Positions 43,684-53,539 of a stretch of 64,000 nt of DNA are shown here, piece by piece. Under the pieces are notes generated by a model. That model saw nothing but the letters and a program-made list of their open reading frames with translations. It had not been told where the DNA came from and did not search any database. Source of the stretch: Ischnura elegans (Eukaryota > Arthropoda > Insecta > Odonata > Coenagrionidae); NCBI RefSeq assembly GCF_921293095.1, contig NC_060247.1:112301111-112365110 (forward strand), read 5' to 3'. The position numbers and the translations under genes were made by a program. Position 1 is the first letter of the stretch; the number at the start of each line of letters is the position of its first letter.

Positions 43684-43702
43684 GTGCTGGGCCCATAACC
43701 TC
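43684..43702 (-). promoter_or_regulatory. Primer-binding site for an internal fragment of tRNA-iMet
   Basis: Two bases inside the 5' LTR the plus strand reads GTGCTGGGCCCATAACC, which is the anticodon-arm sequence of insect initiator tRNA-Met, so the element's RNA is complementary to it. Drosophila copia is known to prime from a tRNA-iMet fragment cut in the anticodon loop rather than from the 3' CCA end. This element appears to use the same unusual priming. Confidence 0.88.
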
Positions 43703-43896
43703 TGTTGGTATTTTATTGGAAAGCACTGGTAGTTGTAAATGAATTAAATGCAATAACTCTTCATATTTTAAAAGTTTTAGTAGTACCGTATTTTAACTTC
43801 ACACACATAAGGATTGTTAACAAATACAGATCAATAAACAATCTTGGTAACCAACCAACAGAGACAAAACACAACTGAAAATTACAAATGTCAACA
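43703..43896 (-). repeat. Copia LTR (5' LTR in element orientation), 194 bp
   Basis: Identical to 39485-39678. It should carry the element's promoter directing transcription toward lower coordinates. The whole element is 4412 bp. Confidence 0.95.
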
Positions 43897-43966
43897 GTTT
43901 GAGGGGTAAAAGCGTCCGTCGAGGCAACACTCTAGAGCCGGAATATGTCGGGAGATTAGCAACCAG
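43897..43966. repeat. Copia target duplication (right) and right arm of the older inverted repeat
   Basis: The first five bases (GTTTG) are the target-site duplication. The stretch to 43966 (GTTTGAGGGGTAAAAGCGTC ... TTAGCAACCAG) is the inverted partner of 39374-39432. Beyond it a weaker correspondence (GACCATGACCAAAACAAAGG) continues against the left flank. Confidence 0.8.
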
Positions 43967-44566
43967 CACATTAGGACCATGACCAAAACAAAGGATTCTT
44001 CTTTTGGATCCTTCACGCTCGTCGTCATTTCTGGCTGTTTTCTTCACGGGACCCTTTTGTTTAAATGTTATGTGGGCGTTTCCTTTTCCTACCTGGCAAC
44101 CTTGCCACCTTTCCCTTCTAGCTGTCAACGGACAACTCTCGGCGGCCGGACTGTAGTTTGTAACTTTATAAGTTTGAAAACCTATAGGTCATGGGTGGCC
44201 ACAGGTATTTCGGACCCGGCGCCGAGATAATATACCTACTCATTTGGAAGGTATTGAGGATAATCCTTTCACAGAAGCCCATTACATTGTCAGCTACCAC
44301 GCTGAATGAGGCACCGTTGGCGTAATTCATACTTAAAGACATTCAATGAGAACGCGTACGGTTTAGCAACACTGCTCCACGAGCAGATTCACGTTGTTAA
44401 CTTGACGGAGGTCTGAGGACGACTGACTGAGACCACGCCCACTCTCTGCTGATTGGCAAAGGGAAAGTCACGTGTCGAGAAACTTTCCCTCCCCTCACAC
44501 CCACTTGCTTTAGCCAAACCAGCTCCCACGCAGAGATAAAATGTACAGAGTATAAGGCCCAGAGCA
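43967..44566. other. Nrt intron DNA, nothing firm
   Basis: Moderately GC-rich, short frames on both strands, no recognised domain. Confidence 0.4.
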
Positions 44567-45185
44567 TACAATGTAACTGTTTTACAGCTACCGTTGCAAA
44601 CCAGTTACGTCTGAAACCAGTTTGCAACTGAAAAAACATACTGTCCGCACACGGGTGTACTGGCAAAGAGCTTGTTGAAAATCATTTGCGTCTATTGTGC
44701 AATCAGTGGAGTGATATAATTTAGTGCAGTATGTGTTGTTTTTAAGGCCTTGGCCAAGCCGTGTGGCAAAATTAAATATATAATATCTTTGTTTACCTGG
44801 CAAACCCAATTCAACAGACACCTCTTTCCATGCTTTCTCCATCACATCTTGCCTTGAATATCCAGGCAGTTTGTAATTGTGCAGAACTTCATGCTTCTTT
44901 ACTTCTCCAACGAGCTTCATGTTGAGTTCTTGATCATTCATTATGAGATCGACACTATACGGCCGTCAAAATACCACCAAAGCACCACATGGTCTCGTAC
45001 AACTGAAGTCTGCAACACAACTTCAACCGCGGGCCCACGGTTGTATGTGACTGGTTTCAGACTGATTTAAGATCGTCAAAAACCAGTCGCGTCGTGTGCG
45101 CCTCCCCACTCCAATACATAGACGAGGTCACAAAACAGCTGCGCGCGTAACTGGTTTGCAAAGGTAGTTGTAGAACAGTCACATT
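44567..45185. mobile_element. Terminal-inverted-repeat element with a MADF-like exon
   Basis: The ends TTGCAAACCAGTTACG (about 44594) and CGTAACTGGTTTGCAA (about 45147) sit in inverted repeats of about 40 bp starting ACAATGTAACTG/CAGTCACATTGT. The element ends about 70 bp before Nrt exon 4. Harbinger elements often carry a second Myb/MADF-type gene, which fits the coding fragment inside, but no DDE transposase remains. Confidence 0.65.
44793..44941 (-). pseudogene. MADF-domain fragment of a transposon accessory protein
   Basis: From ATG at 44939-44941 the minus strand encodes MNDQELNMKLVGEVKKHEVL, then HNYKLPGYSRQDVMEKAWKE and VSVELGLPG, ending at a possible donor, CAG|GTAAAC. The order (hydrophobic helix, L..Y, then AW..V...LG) is that of the first half of a MADF DNA-binding domain. 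The remaining half is absent; downstream the frame runs into the element's inverted repeat. Its position between inverted repeats says transposon cargo rather than host gene. Confidence 0.6.
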
Positions 45186-45256
45186 GTGTGCGGTGGGCCT
45201 TACTGTCTCGAGAGAATGTGTATTGCATCGGCTTCGTTCGCCATCCTTGCTCGTAG

Positions 45257-45673
45257 GTGGGCCCAGGATGGCGCATTCTCGTTCCGCGGCATCCCGTATG
45301 CCCTGCCGCCAGAGGGTCCGCTACGATGGCGCCCGCCGCACCCCCTCAACCAGCTCCACTACTGCTGGAACGGCACTTTGAAGACGCTCAAGTCGGCGCC
45401 CAACGCGTGCTGGCAGACGTATCGGAACGGCTCGCTGGACGGCGCCGAGGACTGTCTCACGCTGGACGTGTTCGCTCCTCGGGCGCCGCGCGGTCAGCGG
45501 GCGCCCGTCGTGGTGCTGGCGGCGGCAGAGACGCTGGCGGGAGGCGGGGGGCGCGGCGCCGACTCGCCGCCGCTTCTCTCCGCCTCGCTAGCGGGCCGCA
45601 CGGGGGTCGTGTTCGTGCGCGTCCGATTTCGCCTCGGCGTGCTCGGCTTCCTTACCTCGCCAAATGCCGCTAC
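45257..45673 (+). CDS. Nrt: Neurotactin, fourth coding exon (esterase-like domain, N-terminal half)
   Basis: Acceptor TTGCTCGTAG, donor GCTAC|GTGAGT; residues 147-284 plus two bases of Thr285. It contains SFRGIPYALPPEG (154-166) and RWRPP, the common entry motif of the alpha/beta-hydrolase carboxylesterase family, then AEDCLTLDVFAP (209-220). These are followed by the VVFVRVRFRLGVLGFL strand-turn-strand, where esterases carry NYRLG. Cysteines 197 and 212 are placed to form the first conserved disulfide (inferred from the family). The sequence follows known neurotactins closely (TSCGPVxG, then DGAFSFRGIPYA). The exon is markedly GC- and CpG-rich, so it has many shadow frames on both strands. 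Confidence 0.93.
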
Positions 45674-45679
45674 GTGAGT

Positions 45680-46065
45680 ACAGACATGCCACCTAAAATC
45701 ACTCAGTGACCCGTAACGATTACATTTCAGGTAGGTTTTACTACTCATCGTTACATTTCAATAAATCTAACTTTAACTTGCAATCTAGTCTTTACTTTAT
45801 GGAAGTAATCGTTACTTTCCCATTATGACTGCAGTGACTAGGAAATGCCAGGAACTTTGTGTGTACTGACATATTCGCAAGCGCAAAACTCCGCCAAAGT
45901 AACAGCCAAAAGCAACGTGATAAATTTATATATTAAAGGAACATTCAACAGACCTTTATGCATGAATTTCGGAAGCAGTTTTCAAAAGGTTTTACGAATA
46001 GTAATAATAATACACTACGTAGTTATCCCTAATGTCCTATCCCATCCCCATGGTTAACCTTATAC
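45680..46065. other. Nrt intron DNA, nothing recognised
   Basis: No exon or transposon end seen before 46066. Confidence 0.4.
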
Positions 46066-46428
46066 AGGTGCGTTTACACTATGTAGCATAAACAAGATGC
46101 ATATAACATGTTTTTTATAAAAAGTTACATATCCGTGTAACAAGATACATGTAATATTATGTAAAAAACAAAATTCCTGTTATATAACAAGTTTTGGTTT
46201 CGCGCACGAAGTGAGAAAATGTGTAACATGTTACAGAAAAGAGGTGAGGCACATGGTGGGGATGGCCAGCTGACGGCTGGGCTGCGACTGAATCTGTAAC
46301 ATGTTACTTGTGCACTTTTGGCTCCGCTGGACTCTTGTTATAAATCAAATGTTACACAAAAGCAATGTTACAAATGACATGTTACTCATAACATGTTATA
46401 TAACATGCTACACAGTGTATACGCACCT
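46066..46428. mobile_element. Terminal-inverted-repeat element rich in TAACATGTTA words
   Basis: AGGTGCGTTTACACTATGTA is inverted at the right end as CAGTGTATACGCACCT. Many short palindromes (AACATGTTA, TTATATAACA) lie inside. It fills much of the intron between Nrt exons 4 and 5 and ends about 68 bp before exon 5. No target duplication identified. Confidence 0.7.
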
Positions 46429-46496
46429 TAAAGAAGTAGTGTAGAGAACTGCCAACCAGAGGGCTATGTCCTGAACTCCTATGTTCTGCCTCCTAG

Positions 46497-46978
46497 CGGT
46501 GGCGGTGGCAACCACGGCCTGGCAGACCTGCGCCTCGCCCTCCTTTGGGTTCGGGCGAACTCGGCTGCCTTCGGAGGCAACCCGGATGACGTCACGCTGC
46601 TGGGGCACCGCGCCGGCGCCTCGCTTGCACTGGCGCTCTCCGCCGACCGCAAGCCGCCCTTCGCAAAGCTGTGGCTCTCTGGCCCCGGGCTTATACTCCG
46701 TCCCCTTCGGCCCCACGAGACGAGGCCGCCAGGGGCCTTCCTAGCGGAGGCGGGCCTCGACTGCGGAGAGGATGAGGAGGAGGAATGCTGGAGGGCCTTG
46801 GACGCCGAAGACCTGGTCGAGGCGACGCCCGAGCACTGGAAGTGGAGGCCCGTGGACCTTCCAGCACCCGATGAAGAGAGCCTCTCGCATGGGTGGCTCA
46901 CGGTGGACGGGCGCGTGCTCATGCGGTCACCACTCGACGCCTGGGAGAGGGAAGGCGTGCAGGTGCCCACCGTCATAG
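46497..46978 (+). CDS. Nrt: Neurotactin, fifth coding exon (inactive nucleophile elbow)
   Basis: Acceptor TTCTGCCTCCTAG, donor ATAG|GTGAGT; last base of Thr285 through residue 445 plus the first base of Gly446. [20 protein letters not shown] corresponds to the esterase GNxGLxDQ..AL.WV stretch, and [20 protein letters not shown] holds the nucleophile elbow. Active cholinesterases have GxSxG; here the motif is GHRAG (321-325) with Arg323 at the serine position, the same change I recall in fly neurotactin. The protein is therefore an adhesion molecule, not a hydrolase. The chain continues through an acidic EDEEEE segment to [20 protein letters not shown]. The tract at 46775-46790 is GAGGAGGA-rich. 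Confidence 0.94.
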
Positions 46979-46984
46979 GTGAGT

Positions 46985-47374
46985 TTTGACTGGGCGCCTT
47001 CGTTTCCGCTGGGTGATCCTCGTGGGCAGGAGACTCACATGAGACCAGTCCTTTCGCGTTGAACCTTGTTGACATTCACATCGGAAATCATCGGAAACCA
47101 AGATTTACTTATGATACCCTTATATACAAGATAGTATTAAGCTGGGCTTATTTTGGCTCATCGGGGTAACTTTGGCCGAGATTCTAAAAAGAGATTTAAT
47201 ATTTTCAAACAGTTTTTCAGCCAACACATGGTCATAGTGAAATCTGTTACCATTGGGCGACATAGTTAACTAGAGTTTTCTTCATTTTTCAAGGTTCCAA
47301 AGTATGGTAAAAGCATAGGAGATCTAATTAATGGGAAAACTTCCTTTATGGAGTAACATTGACCCATCAGACAG
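46985..47374. other. Nrt intron DNA, nothing recognised
   Basis: AT-rich lead-in to the LINE copy. Confidence 0.4.
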
Positions 47375-48606
47375 ATGTAACTTTCTCCATGACTGTCAGC
47401 ACAGATTCCGAAAAGGTAGATCATGCGAAACTCAGCACATGCTCTTCCTTCACGACATTATAAAATCTGGTGAATCGAAAAGACAAGTTGACGCACTATT
47501 TCTAGATTTTAAGAAAGTTTTCGACACTGTACCTCACAACAAACTTTTATACAAATTACAGTCATGTGAATTAAACGAGACAGTTGTAAACTGGATACGC
47601 GACTTTCTCAGAGATCGTAAATAAAAAGTAGTTCTTGACGGAATTAGCTCTGATGTTGTAAAAGTTACATCAGGTGTTCCACAAGGAAGCGTGATCGGCC
47701 CCCTGTTGTTCATTATATACATTAATGATCTCTGCTCCCGCATTAGCAGTAAAATACGTTTATTTGCTGACGACGCTGTGATCTATCGCGAAATTAGCGA
47801 TCACTCTGACTAGGAAATTCTATCATCTGACTTAAACAACGTACATTTGTGGAGCCAAGAGTGGGGGCTCGAACTTAATCTGAGCAAATGCATGACGGTA
47901 CATTTCTTGCGGAATTCGTCCAACTCTAACCATGTTTATGCAGTGGATGGTATTAACATAAAGGCAACAGACAAAGTGAGGTACCAGTTAGTTACGATAA
48001 GCTCGAACCTCACGTGGGGAACACATAAAAAGAATATTTGCGGCATAGCCCTGAAGAAATTAGGATTCGTCAAGCGTATTGTAAGATTTTCGGATGAAAA
48101 AGTAAAAGAAAGGTGCTATTTCGCTCTCGTCAGACCGCACCTTGAATATGCAGTGTATGCGATCCGGTACAGAAAGACTTATCTACCAACTGAATAAAAT
48201 ACAATGGAAGGCTGGGTGGTTCGTCAAAAACTGCTATAGGCGCACAGACAGAGTTACCATGTTGTTAAGCGAATTAGGCTGGGAGCCGCTGGAGACTCGG
48301 AGGCTGCACTCTAGGCTTAGATTGCTTGAACAATTGAGAATGGATATCTTTAAGAGCGACACAGTGAACATAATATTAGAGCCACACTATATGTCCAGGT
48401 CCGATAGAAGCAATAAATTAAGAGAGATGTTTTTCCGAAGGGATATATGTGGGAATTCGTTTTTCCTCCAAACCAGAGAGGACTTAAATAAACGCTAGTC
48501 CCAACTTCGTTGGAGCACTTTTTTTAAGCTGTCAACGGCTGGTGTCCTAACAACCCCTGCCACACGCCTTTTAGGCGGCTTGCGGGGTATTATGTAGATG
48601 TAGATC
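47375..48606 (+). mobile_element. 5'-truncated LINE with reverse-transcriptase domain, copy C
   Basis: The longest copy of the family ending in ATGTAGATGTAGAT. Coding blocks in order: FRKGRSCETQHMLFLHDI, DALFLDFKKVFDTVPHNKLL, SGVPQGSVIGPLLFIIYIND, the polymerase motif FADDAVIYREI, ELNLSKC, RPHLEYA, then SELGWEPLETRRLHSRLRLL. The palm motif is present, but an in-frame TAA after RDRK (about 47622), TAG after DHSD (about 47810) and a frameshift near 48170 make it a pseudogene. These motifs place it in the jockey/CR1-like group of non-LTR retrotransposons. It sits in Nrt intron 5 in the sense direction. Confidence 0.9.
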
Positions 48607-49794
48607 AGAAAAAACAAGCACCATAACCATGAAATATCATGCTTGGAACAAAATAATCCCAGTTTGGGGCATCACTGGCCCAATTTAAAAAAAATCACAA
48701 GGGAATTTCTATGTATTGCCGTATCTTAATTTCATGCATCACATATTCCTAACCATATAAAGTAATATAGGAAATATTTGATATCGCATACATTCAAATT
48801 TACTGATTTAAAAATATTTTCTGCACGCACAAGTAGTGAAATGGGCCAAGGTGTCTAACGGCAATTCTTTCTTTGATGGCTGATGATATCATCACTATGG
48901 ACCCCAAGATAAAACGAGAAAGTGCCAAATTAACCTGCCGTTCCAATACTTTTGAGACAGGACAGGAGGCGATTGATATCCGCCTGAGTAAAAATATTTT
49001 TAATCGAGACACGGTGCATAACTTTGCAATTCGTGGATTACCATGTTAAATAGAATGATAAATGATGGAACTCCTCACTTTAATCCGGATTCTGAAGATC
49101 TTTCCGGCCAATCAGGAGTACCCTAATTGTTGTGACTGTTTATGGTTACATATAAACAGTTTTTTATTTACTCAAACTTATTCATTCTCCTAGACGACGA
49201 TAAGTGAATCGTCAGTTAAAACTTTGAAAATATACAACACAAAGAAGAACTACTGGAGTCTTATACTGAAGTCTTGCCACTCATGGTCTACTTCCAAACA
49301 AATACCCGCATTGCTGGAGAACAATACCCCTTGTGAAAGTGTTTTTACGAGGTATACTTAGTTTCAAAATGCGAGGCGTAGGAAATCTTAGAACCTGGTG
49401 ACCCAGTATCAGTTGTTACTCAACTTATTAACCTATGGTCTCTGTAAACTTAAGGACTAGAGTGAGGACTCATTATACCAACGTGGCAACTGAGTCCGTT
49501 GATGTAAGGAGCCAGACTTGAGCAACGCTCTGAAATACGGCCCTGACTCTCGCCTTTCGGACCCCGTGGCCTCGCTACTTCGTCACATTTCCTCGAAAAT
49601 ACGTGGAAGAGCTCCGATGGTCAGTCACGGTTTAACCACTCTATTCTACTGGGGGGATAACAATTGAGCAACGAATACAGCTAATTATATAGCTAATTCC
49701 AGTAGCCAAATTTAATTTTAACCTTAGCCAAATTTAATTTCATTTTAACCCTAGATAGCTAATTCCCGTAACCAAAATTAATAATGATTTTTCG
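48607..49794. other. Nrt intron DNA, nothing recognised
   Basis: No exon or transposon ends seen. Confidence 0.4.
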
Positions 49795-50010
49795 GTCGAA
49801 AACGCACCATTTTTATACCACAGAGGCCAAGCGCTTCCATTGACCGCGAGTTTGCCCTGTTGCTCGATGATCTGGACTACTCTTTTCTTCGAATGTTTTG
49901 CCTACATTTTCTTTTGGTCAGAGTATCGGAGACAGGGGAGACTAGGGACCGATTGAAGCGCTAGCCTCAAAGTTTCTGTAGCTTGAAAAATAGTGCGTCT
50001 TCGACCTGCC
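49795..50010 (+). repeat. Dispersed repeat (partner at 59690-59935)
   Basis: Shared in order with 59690-59935: AGCGCTTCCATTGACCGCGA (there CCCATTGGCCGCGA), GTTTGCC, an ATTTTCTTTTGGTCAGAG block, GACAGGGGAGACT, and AGTTTCTGTAG...AAAAAT. Divergent, unclassified. Confidence 0.65.
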
Positions 50011-50309
50011 CATTATTAGTAAAACTGGATTGTTTTCAGCGTGACTTCGTGAAATTGCTTCACATTGATTTGAAAAACTGTAGACCTTGTTGATTTCGCA
50101 TACATGTGAAATCATATTCTATGGATCGTCATCACATCACATCGTTATTTCATATCAGGCATCAATCACATAGATGTGAAGGTTTTATGATTCAAAATCA
50201 ACAGTAATTTTGGTTCCCATTGCCATCAGCTATCCAGGTAAAAATTTCGTGTCAAAAACTTTCTGCACCCCATAAATTAACCACCTAATAACTCTCATCA
50301 TTTCCGCAG

Positions 50310-50914
50310 GCACGACGTCACACGGAGAGTCAACGGCCGAGCTCTTTCAGAGGCGTGACTGGAATGCTGATGGCGCCGTGCGGGAACACGTCCAGGGAAG
50401 TGCCCTGGGTTCCGCGGGAGTCCACGCCATGAGCCTCTACGATAACTGGACGCTGGGCGCGGACTCCCCCGTTGCCCGCCTAGCCGCCGTCATCACCGAC
50501 ATTCGCTCCATCTGCCCCCTCCTCTCCATGGCTCGCATGGCCTCCACTTCCAAGGCTTCCAAGGCCTCCCTCTACTTCTACGTGGCCGAAGCGTCCCCAG
50601 GGGAGGCGGGAACCCCCGGTGAACCAATAGGCCCAGGGGACGATCTGTCACAGATCCTGGTCCACCCGACGAGCAGGCCCGAGGAGAAATACGGGCCGGT
50701 GGCTCAACTCTTCTACGCCTACGTGCGGCATTCGTTCAGTGAGTCGGGGGAGCTGTGGGCTCCGGCACCGTGGTCTCGGGTGCCGGCGATGCCGCACAGG
50801 GTGCTGCTGACGCGACGGGACGGCCGAGTGGATGCGCGCAGCAGTTTGTACCACGCGTGTGATACCTGGGAGCGCTACGGTTTCGTCGATTGGAAGTTTG
50901 CGAGGACAGATTGA
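50310..50914 (+). CDS. Nrt: Neurotactin, last coding exon
   Basis: Acceptor CATTTCCGCAG; codes from Gly446 to Asp646 and ends at TGA (50912-50914). It starts TTSHGESTAELFQRRDWNAD, and includes AAVITDIRSICPLLSMAR (504-521), a strongly conserved neurotactin segment. It then has LFYAYVRHSF and the C-terminus CDTWERYGFVDWKFARTD, whose last residues are typical of neurotactins. Cys514 and Cys629 are placed to form the last conserved esterase-domain disulfide. The esterase triad Glu and His positions were not confidently located. The coding sequence from the six exons totals 1941 bp, 646 residues, against about 846 in the fly; the difference lies mainly in the cytoplasmic part. Confidence 0.94.
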
Positions 50915-51950
50915 CCGCCTAGCGGTGGAAAAGATCAGTGGCAAGGATGAGACATAGACATGTGAAACAGTGGGATTCTTCAGATGTGCTCGGAGAAGTT
51001 CAACCGATTCAGGCGTGATACAGTGGAAGTTCTACATTTTGAAAAAGGAAAGGTAGTTCCACTTCATTTGGTAATTAGCCATCATCTCCTGCAAGACTCG
51101 TAAGCTGAGATCAGTGAGCCGAAACACATCGTACACATTTATTTAGCGTGGAAATGTGCAACTACCTTTCATTCCAATATTTATTTAAATGATCGAGACG
51201 CTCCGTTGCCAAAATACTTCGCAAATTTAAAAACATTCTTTCATCCCACACGCAATCTTAGCGAACAGAATCATCGCCTCTTCTCCAGTTTTCCATCTGT
51301 CAGTTGAATTTTACTGACAACATTTTATTCCCGTCCGAGGGATGTCATTAAGTCGAATATCCAGGATAAGGAACGAAAATGCTGTCAACAAAAGTTAATT
51401 GACCTGACGAAAACCTAAAAGATAGACGATGATACTAGACGTCACGGGAGACTACTAAATAGCAGTGAACAGAATATTTAAAAAGTTTCATGAAGTGTAT
51501 CCAAAACATTCATTTTAGTGTTGGAAAAAGGAACAAAGGTTGTGTGGGAAAGAGTGAGTATATTATGAAACGCAACTAAATTCTCAGGTGTGAAACAACA
51601 GGACTTATTCCCCAGCATTTCATTTTCATATGAAAATCATTCATAGCTTAAGTAAATAAGCACATACCTGGAATATTTTTTTAAAAGAGTTGACACATCA
51701 CGAACTTTCAATCAGCTGCAATCTTGATTATCAACTTCTGCTCAACTAATATACGAAATAATTGGCCGGAATAAAATTTTTGTTTCCTGACCGATTCTTA
51801 ACGCAAAGCTAGGCATGAGATGGTTTTGAAACTGAATTTTCAAAATACCCTTATATTTTCTAACTTTTTATGCAACGCCCATGAATTTATTTTCCTTTGA
51901 GTATACCTCCAAGAACTCAATTGTCATGATGGAACTTAATAGCAAATAAA
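50915..51950 (+). other. Probable Nrt 3' untranslated region and downstream DNA
   Basis: No coding potential after the stop. AATAAA occurs near 51771 and at 51945-51950; either could be a polyadenylation signal, but I cannot choose between them from sequence. Confidence 0.35.
51050..51170 (+). repeat. Inverted-end repeat with a GAAAC...CGTAC motif
   Basis: GGAAAGGTAGTTCCAC near 51046 is roughly inverted at 51158-51175 (GTGCAACTACCTTTCATTCC). Between them lies GATCAGTGAGCCGAAACACA, TCGTACACATTTATTTAG. The TTCCACTTCATTTGGTAATT and AGCCATCATCTC block also occurs alone at 52314-52348. Confidence 0.6.
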
Positions 51951-52457
51951 ATTAATTCCTGCATAGCACTGGTCCACCAGCATCATATCTTATTAATTAG
52001 ATATCTCCCCACTCATAATTCATGAATTACAACATTTGGAATGGGTCCTACACATTACAATTCAAGAGTATTTCCCAATCAATAGTTTGGCGTCCTGTAT
52101 TTTTGGTACAGAATATGACTGCCTCGATTTTTGTATTGTACTCTAATACTACGCATGCAAAATGGTAATATATTTCAGTACATATTCTCTATGATGTTAT
52201 CCTCTTGGAAGAACTTAAGAAGAAGCAAGGAGATCTTTGAAATTTTTATAGTTGTGATTACTTTACAACGGAGAAATGAAATTTGTATTTGAAAGGGCTT
52301 ACTCTCCTATAATTCCACTTCATTTGGTAATTAGCCATCATCTCTTGTATATATTACCATATATCTTATAATTTATATCTTGTACTTTTCTGATTGAAAA
52401 GTAAATAACACGGTAACAAATACATTTGTTGTCATGCTATCCTGATTCATGTGCGCG

Positions 52458-52852
52458 GCCTGAGGCTCCTAGCACAAACGCCGATTCTGAACGCCCGGAA
52501 AAAAACCGGCAGACATTTTATCGGTGGAGCGCTGCTAGTGAATACGCCGTATTAACCGGTCATACGATCACTTGCTTGGTTTCCGTGATCAACCAACTTT
52601 TTATCGGTATCGAGTCTTGGTCGTTCAGTAAGCAAGCTCCCATCCCCTCCAATGGTTCACTATTGGAATGAGAAAACTTTGAGTAGAACACCGATCGACC
52701 AAACTAGGTACCGATAAAAAGATGGTTGATCACGACAACCAAGCGAGAGATCGTTTAACCGATGCATATGCACGCAGCGCACCACCGATACAATATCGGC
52801 CGGTTTTTTACTGCAGATTCAAAACTGGTGTGCGCGCAAAGAGCCTTAGCCC
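52458..52852. mobile_element. Large foldback element, about 395 bp
   Basis: Two long imperfect inverted arms (about 52458-52635 and 52680-52852). Paired blocks include GGAAAAAAACCGG against CCGGTTTTTTACTG, TTATCGGTGGAGCGCTGC against GCAGCGCACCACCGATA, and CCGTGATCAACCAACTTTTT against AAAAAGATGGTTGATCACGA. No coding region. It lies between the convergent genes. Confidence 0.75.
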
Positions 52853-52859
52853 TAAGGAA

Positions 52860-53486
52860 AGCAACATAGACCCGCGAGAGCCATAATCAAGAAATAGCCA
52901 ACTCCAGTTCAACCACGACACGGCGTATAACCCGCCAGCAGTAGCTGAGGCAACCATGATCATTTTACCCGAAAAATCTTTTGTTTCAAACGAAGAGTGT
53001 CATCTCGTGCTGCTGAAGATTCCATTGCGATGCCTCGAATTTATAAACTTCTCGCATGACCTGTGGTGTTGACAATACTATCCAGTGTATTAAGACCCTA
53101 GGGCATGTCTCGAGTGGATGAAACTTTGACTTCAAGTTCACGAACCTGGGACATTTTACCATGTCCTCGGGAGGGTTAAGGAAGGGAAGGGTAAAAGTTT
53201 GGAGTCACAGCCGCGATTTAGGTGATTTACGCGATTAGGGCCCGACGACTCCTCCAGGTTGGGATATGAAACTTGAGCGAAGCCGATTAACACCATCGAA
53301 ATTAAATTTGCGGTTCGTAAAAAAATGAAGTTTCATCTTAGGAGGAAAATGGTCCTGCGCTTTCCCTCACCATCCCTAATCCTTCACCTCAGGTTTATAA
53401 TTCCTCTCAAGCATTGAATGTTATGGAACGCCAGTCAGCTTCTTACGAGCATCGCGTTCGCTAATCACTCTCTGCCATTGAAGAAT
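52860..53486. other. Intergenic DNA between the convergent genes
   Basis: No exon or repeat ends recognised. Confidence 0.4.
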
Positions 53487-53538
53487 CTATTTAAATTTAT
53501 GCGGCATCTTCGCTAAGATACCGCATAAATTTAAAGAG
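53487..53538. repeat. Short hairpin, 24-bp arms
   Basis: TTTAAATTTATGCGGCATCT (from 53490) and its flank pair with 53515-53538 with two mismatches around a 4-nt CGCT loop. No flanking direct repeat was found. Confidence 0.82.
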
Positions 53539-53539
53539 A

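Noticed and set aside
43684-43702. Possible tRNA-Met fragment gene
   Set aside because: The match to tRNA-iMet is the retrotransposon's primer-binding site, adjacent to its LTR.
45257-45748. Several long frames on both strands over Nrt exon 4
   Set aside because: Shadows of the GC-rich exon; only the frame with FRGIPYA is spliced consistently.
46408-47075. 198-codon minus-strand frame over Nrt exon 5
   Set aside because: Antisense shadow of a GC-rich coding exon; low-complexity Ser/Pro/Arg product with no domain.
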